A DNA stretch of 64,000 bases from an uncultured Lachnospiraceae bacterium (lineage in GTDB: Bacteria; Bacillota; Clostridia; Lachnospirales; Lachnospiraceae), in NCBI GenBank assembly GCA_910589265.1, contig CAJUTQ010000084.1, positions 1 to 64,000 of the forward strand. The letters run 5' to 3'. The notes below the pieces were generated by a model that worked only from the letters and a program-made list of their open reading frames with translations, was not told the DNA's origin and did no database searches. The position numbers and the translations under genes were made by a program. Of this stretch, positions 1-7,528 are shown in pieces. Position 1 is the first letter of the stretch. Each line of letters starts with the position of its first letter.

Positions 1-65
1 CCCAACTCAACCCTCCGCTGTTTTGCCCTGCTACCGATCAGCCTGCGCAATTCTTTATCTTTCAT
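1..65 (-). CDS. XRE-family transcriptional regulator, N-terminus only (cut by window edge)
   Basis: Only the first 21 or so residues are inside the window, beginning MKDKELRRLIGSRAKQRR. A basic N-terminal helix leading into a helix-turn-helix is typical of XRE/Cro-CI repressors of mobile elements. The start is fixed by a strong AGGAGG-type site about 9 bases upstream of the ATG. It is divergent from the excisionase gene, and both promoters lie in the 175-bp gap, as in element-control regions. It probably represses the element's mobility genes. The C-terminal two thirds cannot be seen, so the fold is inferred from the start and the context. Confidence 0.55.
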   Translation of the reverse strand, partial: MKDKELRRLIGSRAKQRRVEL

Positions 66-96
66 ATTGATACGCCTCCTTTTTCGGTATGTTCAT

Positions 97-125
97 ACTA
101 TATCACACAAAAATAAACAATGCAA
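97..125 (-). promoter_or_regulatory. promoter of the XRE regulator
   Basis: On the minus strand, TTGCAT and TATAGT are separated by exactly 17 bases, about 30 bases upstream of the regulator's start codon. The -35 region lies within TGCAATATGCAATAT. This shares the TGCAA element with the dyad in front of the excisionase, so one repressor may bind both. Confidence 0.6.
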
Positions 126-163
126 TATGCAATATAAAAATATTTTTTGTGTTATCATAATGC

Positions 164-192
164 TTGACAAGAGAATATAAAAGCGGTATAGT
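164..192 (+). promoter_or_regulatory. promoter of the excisionase gene
   Basis: TTGACA and TATAGT with a 17-base spacer form a near-consensus sigma-A promoter that fires toward the excisionase gene. It is divergent from the regulator promoter at 97-125. Confidence 0.75.
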
Positions 193-207
193 ATCAGCAC
201 ACACAAA

Positions 208-222
208 ATTGCGTAATGCAAT
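208..222 (+). promoter_or_regulatory. ATTGC-N5-GCAAT dyad, probable operator
   Basis: A perfect 5-bp inverted repeat (ATTGC GTAAT GCAAT) lies between the excisionase -10 box and its ribosome binding site. Its half-site resembles the TGCAA repeats at the divergent promoter. This is consistent with an XRE repressor operator; the binding itself is inference. Confidence 0.4.
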
Positions 223-240
223 TTGAAAGGAGGGAAGTTG

Positions 241-471
241 ATGACAGAAACGAAGATTGCAATGACAATCGAGGAGGCATCCGAGTATACGGGAATCGGC
301 AGGAACACCATGCGGAACCTTGTGGAATGGGGAAAACTGCCAGTCTTAAAAGTCGGGCGAAAGGTACTTATCAAAAGCGACATCTTGGAAAAGTTCATGG
401 AAGTGAACGAGGGGAAGAACCTGCGGGATAAGAGTGATGTAAAAGCGGTAACACGAAAATCAGCAAGTTAA
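241..471 (+). CDS. excisionase-family DNA-binding protein (Xis-like)
   Basis: A 76-residue protein with a winged helix-turn-helix of the excisionase/MerR (HTH_17) kind. The pattern is an early 'TIEEASEYTGIGRNTMRNLV' helix-turn-helix followed by the hydrophobic 'LPVLKVGRKVLI' strand that ends such domains. These proteins bend element ends and direct the tyrosine recombinase toward excision. The ATG at 241 was chosen because AAAGGAGGG sits 6-9 bases upstream; an earlier in-frame codon at 223 overlaps that site. It is the first gene downstream of the divergent control region. No integrase is visible in the window, so it presumably lies to the left or was lost. A role as a plain regulator is possible. 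Confidence 0.7.
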   Translation: MTETKIAMTIEEASEYTGIGRNTMRNLVEWGKLPVLKVGRKVLIKSDILEKFMEVNEGKNLRDKSDVKAVTRKSAS

Positions 472-472
472 A

Positions 473-496
473 AGGCGGCTTCCTACGAAACCGCCT
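473..496 (+). terminator. hairpin after the excisionase gene
   Basis: AGGCGG and CCGCCT pair across a 12-base loop two bases after the excisionase stop codon. There is no clear T-run, so it is a weak terminator or an mRNA-end hairpin. Confidence 0.35.
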
Positions 497-882
497 CAGG
501 TATGTATCAGACCGAAGCCATGATATACCTACACGCAAATAGATTATATCATGTGCTTCCTTCCGGTACAAGCGGAAATTTGCGGGAATGGGCAGAAAGT
601 GGGTTGAAAATTCTGCTATCATAGCGGCAGTTTTTACAGGCATAATTCGAGCGTCTATAGGGGAGATTCCTTTCTCTTAAAGCCCTCGGCGTTTGAGAGC
701 GAAATACACCCATTGCACAAACTTCGTTTATGCAATGGGGATTTCGCCCCTGCGGGGAGCTAAGTCACGCTGGTGTGACTTGTTCCGCCATAAGGCGGAT
801 ATGTTCGTAAACGTGCCGCTTATGCCGCCCACTCACAACCTGTCCCGCCGTACCTCCGCTTTTCCAAATCTGATACTGCCAT
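497..882. other. non-coding interval containing an oriT-like hairpin array
   Basis: I see no convincing gene between the excisionase and the relaxase. Bases about 500-690 hold no structure I can name. Bases 699-800 hold four successive inverted repeats. The longest pairs GCGAAAT(3 nt)CCCATTGCA with TGCAATGGG(1 nt)ATTTCGC (699-747). Next come CCCC-TGC-GGGG (747-757), AAGTCAC/GTGACTT (762-781) and TCCGCC-ATAA-GGCGGA (784-799). A hairpin array directly upstream of a relaxase gene is the expected position of an origin of transfer. The exact nick site cannot be assigned from sequence alone. Confidence 0.5.
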
Positions 883-2445
883 TTGCAGGAGGGAGGACAA
901 AGCACAATACAAAGACATTCATTTATCCGCATGAGCAAGCTGTCTGATGTCAGGGGCAGGATCACTTATATATCCAGTCATGCGAAACAGGAGAATCTGT
1001 ATGCGGTTTATGAAACGACAGACCGCCACTACTGGACGGAGCTTGCGAAATGTAACCAGCAGGAATTTCAAAAAAGCGGTACGGAGGGGAAGTGCATTGA
1101 GGCGAGGGAATTTATCATTGCCCTGCCCGAATCATTCCCAAACCTTTATGAGCCAAACAAGCTGTTGCAGCTTTTCACAGACCATTTTAAGGAAAAGTAT
1201 GGAGTAGAGTGCGTTTCAGCACTGCACCATAACAAATGCAAGACAAATTACCATATCCACCTTATATTTTCGGAACGGGAACTGTTGTCCGAACCCATAG
1301 AAAAAACCGCCACACGCAATATGTTCTATGATGAAAACGGGAAACACGTCCGCACTAAAAAAGAGATACTTGATGAAAAGGGAAATATCCGCAAAGGCTG
1401 TAAAATCATAAAGAAAGATGAAGTCTATGAGCGTAATCTTTTTACTGCCAAGAACAAGCTATTTAAGCAGGAAAATTTTGTTGACGAGATAAAGCATTTC
1501 TATACCGACCTTATCAATCTTCTTTTAAAAGATGACAAAGAAAAACTTCATGTGTTTGACAGCAGCGGATTGTATCTTGCTACCAAGAAGATAGGGAAAA
1601 ACAACCCGAAAGCGGAACAGATACAGACCGATAATGAAATGCGTATGCGCTGGAACAGGGAAGTTGACAGGGCAATCGTCAGCGGCGTTCCCGAAACAGA
1701 GATACAACAGATAAAGAAAAAATATATCACAGACCGCATCAGAGAATCGGTTGATATATTTGGAAGCCATCCGGAACGACTTGGAAGTATTATTATGACT
1801 GCTGTTACGGCGCTGGCGCTGCTGATTTCTAAAGTATTGGATAAAGCGAGGGAATTGTCAGCAAAGTTGTTTGAAAAAGAAGCGGTACAGCCGGTTACAG
1901 AGCCAAACGAGGAAATAATGACACAAATAATCCCGCAGACGGATAAAATGCCAAAGCAGGAAACACCACAGATACCGCCCAAGCCCGTTATGTCTGCTGA
2001 AGCTGCCGCATATCCAAAGCTGCTAAAGATTTATAAGGAGTTAAACCGCCAAAACGGGATTATCTTTGATGCAGAGAGGGAACGCAATGAGTTGGAACTG
2101 GAGCGTGACAGTCTGAAAGGATTTGCGAAACTGACGAAAAAAGGGGAACTGCAAAGCAGGATTGACCGCAAGAATGAGGAAATAGACCTTCTCAAAATCG
2201 GTTTATCGGGAATAGTCAAACGGTATGGATTCCAAACGGTGCATGATTTCTACAAGGTTTTTGCAGTCTCTAAAACAGCTAATGCCGATTATCAGAGCAA
2301 AGCGGATAAATGGGAAGAAAGATACAGCGAAAAAGCGCAAAGGCGGGAAGAAAGCATATACAAACGGTTACAAAATTATCAAAGGGAAAATGCTAACAGA
2401 CAAACGAAACAAACTTCAAAAAGCAAAGGTAAAGGGGCGAGGTAA
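883..2445 (+). CDS. MobA/MobL-family (MOBQ-type) relaxase
   Basis: Nicks the transfer origin and pilots the strand during mobilization. The N-terminal 200 residues carry the MobA/MobL signature, including a paired-histidine metal site in 'NYHIHLIFSE' (about residues 121-130 of the long form) after the 'RITYISSHAKQ' segment. A hydrophobic stretch lies near residue 300. The C-terminal third is rich in Glu/Lys/Arg with coiled-coil character. The start is uncertain. The open frame begins at a TTG at 883 that overlaps the AGGAGGGAGG site, and the first ATG is at 931, about 35 bases past that site. 'HSFIR' in between looks like family sequence, so a non-ATG start is plausible. The length of about 500 residues fits small mobilizable elements that borrow a helper's conjugation machinery. 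No replication or type IV secretion gene is present here. Confidence 0.8.
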   Translation: MQEGGQSTIQRHSFIRMSKLSDVRGRITYISSHAKQENLYAVYETTDRHYWTELAKCNQQEFQKSGTEGKCIEAREFIIALPESFPNLYEPNKLLQLFTDHFKEKYGVECVSALHHNKCKTNYHIHLIFSERELLSEPIEKTATRNMFYDENGKHVRTKKEILDEKGNIRKGCKIIKKDEVYERNLFTAKNKLFKQENFVDEIKHFYTDLINLLLKDDKEKLHVFDSSGLYLATKKIGKNNPKAEQIQTDNEMRMRWNREVDRAIVSGVPETEIQQIKKKYITDRIRESVDIFGSHPERLGSIIMTAVTALALLISKVLDKARELSAKLFEKEAVQPVTEPNEEIMTQIIPQTDKMPKQETPQIPPKPVMSAEAAAYPKLLKIYKELNRQNGIIFDAERERNELELERDSLKGFAKLTKKGELQSRIDRKNEEIDLLKIGLSGIVKRYGFQTVHDFYKVFAVSKTANADYQSKADKWEERYSEKAQRREESIYKRLQNYQRENANRQTKQTSKSKGKGAR

Positions 2446-2494
2446 TCGCTCCTTTTCTATTACTGAAAATCTATAGGCAATCTGTAATAGATAA

Positions 2495-2516
2495 AACATG
2501 TTATTCATGTTATACT
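2495..2516 (+). promoter_or_regulatory. promoter and dyad upstream of the LysR gene
   Basis: AACATG-TTATT-CATGTT forms a dyad at 2495-2511, and a TATACT -10 box follows at 2511-2516. LysR regulators commonly autoregulate from such sites; which protein binds here is inferred. Confidence 0.4.
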
Positions 2517-2564
2517 GATAAAAGGACTCACTGAATTTTATATGTTTGAAAGCAGGTGGCAAAA

Positions 2565-3596
2565 GTGACGATTCAACAGTTGAAATATGTGGTGACAGTG
2601 GCGGAAACAGGAACCATTACAGAGGCGGCGGACAGGCTCTACATCTCACAGCCAAGCCTTACCAATGCAATCCATGAACTGGAAAAAGAAATGAATATTC
2701 AAATATTTAACAGGACAAATAAAGGAATCAATCTTTCCAAAGAGGGGGAAGATTTTTTAGGATATGCAAGACAGGTATTGGAACAGGCGGCAATTTTGGA
2801 GGATAAGTATAAAGGCAGGGGCGGAGGAAAAAAGCAGTTCTGTGTTTCCACACAGCACTACTCCTTTGCCGTAAATGCCTTTGTGGATTTAATCAAGGAA
2901 TATGGGCAGGACGAGTATGATTTTTCGCTAAGGGAAACACAGACCTATGAAATTATTGACGATGTTGCACGAATGAAAAGTGAAATCGGCATCCTGTTCC
3001 TGAATGATTTTAATGAGGCGGTTATCCGCAAAATATTGAAATCCCACGATTTAGAATTTCATGGGCTTTTTGTGGCAAAACCCCATGTATTCATCAGCAG
3101 AAACCATCCGCTTGCAGACAGTTCCATAATTACCAATGAGCAGCTTGCACCTTATCCATATCTGTCCTTTGAGCAGGGGGAGCATAATTCTTTCTATTTT
3201 TCGGAAGAAATTTTCTCCGCTTCAGAACGGAAGAAAAATATACGGGTACGGGACAGGGCAACATTGTTTAACCTTTTGATTGGCTTAAACGGATATACGG
3301 TATGCAGTGGCGTGATTGACAAAAAGCTGAACGGTAAGGACATTGTTGCCGTTCCCCTTGCGGAAGAAAGCGATATGTGCATCGGCTACATTACCCACCG
3401 TAAAGGCATGATAAGCAGACTGGGGCATACCTATTTGGAAGCGTTGCAGAAATATATAGGTGTGGAAAATAATGATCTGAAACAACCAAAAAGGAAATTA
3501 GAGTGCAGGGGCAGGTTCAATGAATTTGACAAAAACGGAGAAGTGACCTGTGATGCGGAAACAATCGTAAAAAGGCATATGAAAAAACTGCAATAA
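2565..3596 (+). CDS. LysR-family regulator, probably of methionine genes
   Basis: A 343-residue LysR protein. The N-terminal winged helix-turn-helix (about residues 1-60, with 'GTITEAADRLYISQPSLTNA') is canonical, followed by a linker helix and a periplasmic-binding-like effector domain. The C-terminal tail of about 35 residues is longer than usual. GTG at 2565 is preferred because AGGTGG lies 5 bases upstream; an in-frame GTG at 2556 overlaps that site. It sits directly upstream of metE-metF in the same direction, and a near-perfect MET-box lies between them. This points to the CmbR/MtaR/MetR-like branch that controls sulfur amino-acid genes. The family assignment is firm and the methionine role rests on neighbours and the box. 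Confidence 0.85.
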   Translation: MTIQQLKYVVTVAETGTITEAADRLYISQPSLTNAIHELEKEMNIQIFNRTNKGINLSKEGEDFLGYARQVLEQAAILEDKYKGRGGGKKQFCVSTQHYSFAVNAFVDLIKEYGQDEYDFSLRETQTYEIIDDVARMKSEIGILFLNDFNEAVIRKILKSHDLEFHGLFVAKPHVFISRNHPLADSSIITNEQLAPYPYLSFEQGEHNSFYFSEEIFSASERKKNIRVRDRATLFNLLIGLNGYTVCSGVIDKKLNGKDIVAVPLAEESDMCIGYITHRKGMISRLGHTYLEALQKYIGVENNDLKQPKRKLECRGRFNEFDKNGEVTCDAETIVKRHMKKLQ

Positions 3597-3617
3597 ACTG
3601 ACCTCAAATTGGTTGGC

Positions 3618-3634
3618 TATAGCTTGAAACTATG
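3618..3634 (+). promoter_or_regulatory. MET-box upstream of metE
   Basis: TATAGCTTGAAACTATG matches 15 of 17 positions of TATAGTTTSAAACTATA, the MET-box described for LysR-type methionine regulators (MtaR/MetR) of streptococci. It lies 84 bases upstream of the metE start and 22 bases after the LysR stop. It is the centre of a larger dyad (about 3610-3644) whose 14-base arms pair with two G-U wobbles, so it could also form an RNA hairpin. Confidence 0.65.
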
Positions 3635-3718
3635 GCTAACCAATATTTATATATATTATACAAACCAGTCACAACAAATTATAATGAAGAAAAAATTCAT
3701 AATAATTTGGAGGAAATT

Positions 3719-5989
3719 ATGCAGACATCAGTAATCGGATTTCCCAGAATCGGGACTTTACGAGAGTTAAAGTTCGCTTCTGAGAAATATTTTAAGAAAG
3801 AAATTACCACAGAAGAATTATTGCAGACAGGAAAGACTTTACGGGAAACACACTGGAACACACAGAAAAAGGCGGGAATTGATTATATATCCTGCAACGA
3901 TTTTTCCTATTATGATATGCTGCTAGACACAGCAGTATTGTTCAATATCATTCCAAAACGCTATAAAGAACTAAACCTATCTGAAACGGATACCTATTTT
4001 GCAATGGCGCGGGGCTATCAGGGAACTTCGGGGGACGTTAAGGCTCTTGCCATGAAAAAATGGTTCAACACCAATTACCATTATATCGTTCCCGAAATTG
4101 AGGACGATACGGAAATCAGACTTTCGGGCAACAAGCCTTTTGAAGAATATAACGAGGCAAAGGCAATTGGAATCGAAACAAAGCCTGTTGTAATTGGAGC
4201 ATATACTTTGCTTAAATTATGCCGCTGCACAGGAAAAAAATCTCTGAATGACTATGAAGACGCAGCTATCAAGGCATATCAGGACTTCCTGAAAAAATGT
4301 GAAGAAAACGAAATCGCTTGGATTCAGTTTGACGAACCTGCTCTTGTGCAGGATATGGACAGTAAGGATGCGGCGTTATTCCATAAAATTTATGACGCTG
4401 TTCTTTCCGTGAAAGACAAAAGCCAAGTTTTATTACAGACCTACTTTGGAGATGTCAGGGATATTTATGCGGATTTGATTAAAATGCCCTTTGACGGTAT
4501 CGGACTTGATTTTATGGAGGGAAAAGAAACATATGCCCTGATAGAAAAATACGATTTCCCGCAGGATAAACTCTTATTTGCCGGACTAATTAACGGAAAA
4601 AATATCTGGAAGAATCACTACGAAAAAACAATGCAGACTTTAACCAAGTTACAGGAACGGGAAATCAGGAGCGTGTTGTCAACCTCCTGCTCGTTGCTGC
4701 ACGTGCCGTATACAGTAAAGCATGAAAGCGTATTATCCGCAAAATATTTATCTTATTTTGCTTTTGCGGAAGAAAAACTTACCGAGCTTGCAGATCTGAA
4801 AAAACTTGCCGAAAGTAAGGACTATCATGCAGAGGCGGCATATCAGGAGAACACAAAATTATTTGCGGAAGAAAGGGATTGTTTCAATGCAGATGTACAT
4901 AAAAGACTTTCCCTTGTAACGGAAAGTGATTATGTACGAGAACCAATACGCAGTGAGCGTCATAAATTACAGAAAAATGAGCTTGCACTGCCGGAATTTC
5001 CCACAACCACCATAGGCTCCTTCCCACAGACAAAAGATGTGAAGGCAAACCGTTCCGCTTACCGCAGGGGCGAAATATCGGAGAAGGAATATAAGGAGTT
5101 CAACAAAAGGAAGATTGCGGAGTGCGTCAGGTGGCAGGAAGAAATCGGGCTGGACGTACTGGTTCATGGGGAATATGAAAGAAATGACATGGTGGAGTAT
5201 TTTGGCGAGTCTCTGGGCGGTTTCCTCTTTACAGAAAAAGCATGGGTACAGTCTTATGGTACAAGGTGTGTAAAACCGCCGATTATATGGGGAGATGTCT
5301 ATCGGGAAAAGCCGATTACGGTGGAATGGTCTGTTTATGCGCAGTCCCTGACAGAAAAAATAATGAAGGGAATGCTGACTGGTCCCGTCACGATCCTGAA
5401 CTGGTCATTCCCAAGAGAGGACATTTCCATAAAAGAATCCATTTCACAGATTGCCCTTGCCATCAGGGATGAAGTGCTGGATTTGGAGAGAAACGGAATT
5501 AGAATCATACAGATTGACGAGGCGGCGCTTCGGGAAAAACTGCCGCTTCGGAAATCCGACTGGCAGAAAGAATATCTGGACTTTGCAATCCCCGCCTTCC
5601 GCCTGACACACAGCGGCGTCAAACCGGAAACACAGATTCATACGCATATGTGCTACAGCGAGTTTACAGATATTATTCCGGCGATTGACAACATGGACGC
5701 AGACGTTATTACCTTTGAGGCATCACGCTCCGATTTGCAGATACTTACTTCCTTGAAAGAACACAATTTTGAAACAGAGGTCGGTCCGGGCGTTTATGAC
5801 ATTCACTCTCCGAGAGTGCCGTCAGTGGAAGAAATTGTTGCCGCACTCCATACCATGCTCTCCAAAATCGACAAGGAAAAACTGTGGGTAAATCCCGACT
5901 GTGGATTAAAGACAAGAGGTACGCCGGAAACAGAGAAAAGCCTTAAAAATTTAGTAGAGGCGGCAAAGCTCATTAGAGACGAGGCATGA
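3719..5989 (+). CDS. metE: cobalamin-independent methionine synthase
   Basis: 5-Methyltetrahydropteroyltri-glutamate-homocysteine methyltransferase, the last step of methionine synthesis. At 756 residues it is the normal full length with both barrel domains. The N-terminal barrel begins with the conserved 'GFPRIG'. The C-terminal barrel has the zinc and homocysteine ligands: His and Cys in 'THMCYSEF', Glu in 'EASRSD' and Cys in 'NPDCGLKTRG'. ATG 3719 is preceded by GGAGG at 5-base spacing; an upstream in-frame codon at 3632 lies in the MET-box and is rejected. metF follows 4 bases later, so the methyl donor and the methyl acceptor enzymes are co-translated. It is likely controlled by the upstream LysR protein. 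It sits next to mobilization genes and may be element cargo. Confidence 0.97.
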   Translation: MQTSVIGFPRIGTLRELKFASEKYFKKEITTEELLQTGKTLRETHWNTQKKAGIDYISCNDFSYYDMLLDTAVLFNIIPKRYKELNLSETDTYFAMARGYQGTSGDVKALAMKKWFNTNYHYIVPEIEDDTEIRLSGNKPFEEYNEAKAIGIETKPVVIGAYTLLKLCRCTGKKSLNDYEDAAIKAYQDFLKKCEENEIAWIQFDEPALVQDMDSKDAALFHKIYDAVLSVKDKSQVLLQTYFGDVRDIYADLIKMPFDGIGLDFMEGKETYALIEKYDFPQDKLLFAGLINGKNIWKNHYEKTMQTLTKLQEREIRSVLSTSCSLLHVPYTVKHESVLSAKYLSYFAFAEEKLTELADLKKLAESKDYHAEAAYQENTKLFAEERDCFNADVHKRLSLVTESDYVREPIRSERHKLQKNELALPEFPTTTIGSFPQTKDVKANRSAYRRGEISEKEYKEFNKRKIAECVRWQEEIGLDVLVHGEYERNDMVEYFGESLGGFLFTEKAWVQSYGTRCVKPPIIWGDVYREKPITVEWSVYAQSLTEKIMKGMLTGPVTILNWSFPREDISIKESISQIALAIRDEVLDLERNGIRIIQIDEAALREKLPLRKSDWQKEYLDFAIPAFRLTHSGVKPETQIHTHMCYSEFTDIIPAIDNMDADVITFEASRSDLQILTSLKEHNFETEVGPGVYDIHSPRVPSVEEIVAALHTMLSKIDKEKLWVNPDCGLKTRGTPETEKSLKNLVEAAKLIRDEA

Positions 5990-5993
5990 AGAA

Positions 5994-6875
5994 ATGAAAG
6001 TTTCAGAAATATACGGGAAAAAACAAAATAAGGATTGTCCATCTAAAAAAAGCTTGTCTTTTGAAATATTTCCGCCTAAAAAAGACAGCGAGCTAAAGAA
6101 TATTGACGAAACACTGGCTGTTTTATGTGAGCTTGAGCCTGATTATATCAGCGTGACTTTTGGTGCGGGAGGCAGCGCAAACTGCAACCGCACCATAGAA
6201 CTTGCAAAAAGAATCAAACGGGAATACCATGTAGAGCCTGTAGTCCACCTGACCTGCCTGCATTATAATAAGGCAGAAATAGACGAATTTGCCAATATTC
6301 TGACAGATGCCGGTCTGCAAAATGTACTTGCGCTCCGAGGCGATAAAAATCCGAATATTGCGGAAAAGGAAGATTTTAGGCATGCTTCCGACTTAATTGC
6401 TTATATGAAAGCAAAGTGGGATTTCTGTTTTTTAGGGGCATGTTACCCTGAATGTCATCCCGAATCTGACGGTCGGATTAGCGACGTAAAATATTTAAAA
6501 ACAAAGGTAAGCGCAGGTGCCGAAGTATTGCTGTCACAGTTATTTTTTGACAACAAATTATTCTTCCGCTTTCAGGAGGATTGCAGAATCGCTGACATCA
6601 ATACTCCGATTATTCCGGGTATTATGCCCGTTATCAATGCCTCTCAAATTAGGAGAATGATAACCATGTGCGGGGCAACCTTTCCGGTGCGTTTTCAGAA
6701 AATTATCCATAAATATGAAGATAACAAAGAGGCGCTTTTTGATGCGGGAATGTCCTATGCGTTAAGCCAGATTATTGACTTGCTTGTAAACGACATTGAC
6801 GGGATTCATTTATACACCATGAATAATCCGCTTGTTGCAAGACGGATATGTGAGGGTATACGCAATATTATATAA
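5994..6875 (+). CDS. metF: 5,10-methylenetetrahydrofolate reductase
   Basis: Reduces 5,10-methylene-THF to 5-methyl-THF, the substrate of the adjacent MetE. The 293-residue flavoprotein begins its barrel with 'SFEIFPPK' and keeps the family segments 'VTFGAGGS', 'HLTCLHYN', 'LALRGDKN', 'FDNKLFFRF' and 'PIIPGIMP'. The start lies 4 bases after the metE stop, so translation is coupled. The length is typical of bacterial MetF without a regulatory domain. A strong hairpin terminator follows, closing the metE-metF unit. Confidence 0.96.
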   Translation: MKVSEIYGKKQNKDCPSKKSLSFEIFPPKKDSELKNIDETLAVLCELEPDYISVTFGAGGSANCNRTIELAKRIKREYHVEPVVHLTCLHYNKAEIDEFANILTDAGLQNVLALRGDKNPNIAEKEDFRHASDLIAYMKAKWDFCFLGACYPECHPESDGRISDVKYLKTKVSAGAEVLLSQLFFDNKLFFRFQEDCRIADINTPIIPGIMPVINASQIRRMITMCGATFPVRFQKIIHKYEDNKEALFDAGMSYALSQIIDLLVNDIDGIHLYTMNNPLVARRICEGIRNII

Positions 6876-6911
6876 CGATAACACCTTATAGAACGGAAAC
6901 AGAAAAGAACA

Positions 6912-6942
6912 GGCTGACTGGAAATCAATATCCAAGTCAGCC
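6912..6942 (+). terminator. terminator between metF and the DUF6061-like gene
   Basis: GGCTGACT pairs with AGTCAGCC across a 15-base loop. The flanks are A- and T-rich, so it can serve both convergent genes. Confidence 0.6.
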
Positions 6943-6980
6943 CTAAATTTTATGTCATTTCAAAGGTTATAACTACTTTT

Positions 6981-7220
6981 TTACCATAACTCTAACGAAT
7001 CTTCCGCATCCACCCACATCTGCATATTCCCCTCAAGATATAATCTTGCATACTCAAGAGGCTCATCTATCGCCAAAGCATTTAAGGCACATTCAGAGCA
7101 GGGAGTGGTTTTCAATCCTTCTTCTGCTTTATTGCAGTCTATCCGTAAAAAGTAACCTGCATGGGTGTATACATCAATGCTGTTATGGTGGATATTGTAT
7201 GTTGCGTAAATCATATTCAC
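6981..7220 (-). CDS. small DUF6061-like protein
   Basis: About 79 residues, with a short beta-rich segment ('ATYNIHHNSIDVYTHAGYFLRIDC') followed by Cys-Ser-Glu-Cys and 'DEPLEYARLYLEGNMQMW'. This layout, with its 'IDC' and 'DP..YA.L.L.G' elements, resembles the DUF6061 family common in Clostridia and mobile elements. The match is by eye. GTG 7220 is chosen for an AGGA about 8 bases upstream; a longer form from ATG 7280 lacks a ribosome site. It is convergent with metF. Function is unknown. Confidence 0.6.
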   Translation of the reverse strand: MNMIYATYNIHHNSIDVYTHAGYFLRIDCNKAEEGLKTTPCSECALNALAIDEPLEYARLYLEGNMQMWVDAEDSLELW

Positions 7221-7280
7221 TTTATCTGTCCTCTTTTCATTGTTTTTTGAAAGCATTTCAAACAGTTCTTCATATCCCAT

Positions 7281-7528
7281 ATGTATTGTGTTATAATTTG
7301 TTATACGATTTTGTTTCCCTTATTTTTTCCCTTATCAGGGTTCATAATGCCTTGTGGGAAGATATAATACAAGGGAAACGATAAGAGAAGGTTCACTTGT
7401 CAAAACCTTAGTGTTTTCAAGGGTTAGCGGATATTTTAATAACACTTTATAACAGCTAATATTTCCCTTAAAAAGCAGCAATTCTCAATTACCATTTATA
7501 AAAATACATCTTGAAAAGGAGAAAGTCT
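7281..7528. other. repeat-rich intergenic region, candidate element end
   Basis: No gene is seen. TTTCCCTT-type repeats occur at about 7313-7321 and 7328-7336, and again at about 7462-7470. One inverted copy (AAGGGAAA) lies at about 7372-7379. Clustered short direct and inverted copies of this kind are what arm-type sites of tyrosine recombinases look like. They sit where element-like genes give way to aroC. The aroC promoter must also lie here. No second copy of an attachment core is visible, so the boundary is only suggested. Confidence 0.3.

Noticed and set aside
7046..7384. 112-codon plus-strand frame
   Set aside because: It runs opposite the DUF6061-like gene, has no ribosome site and has a composition that fits an antisense shadow.
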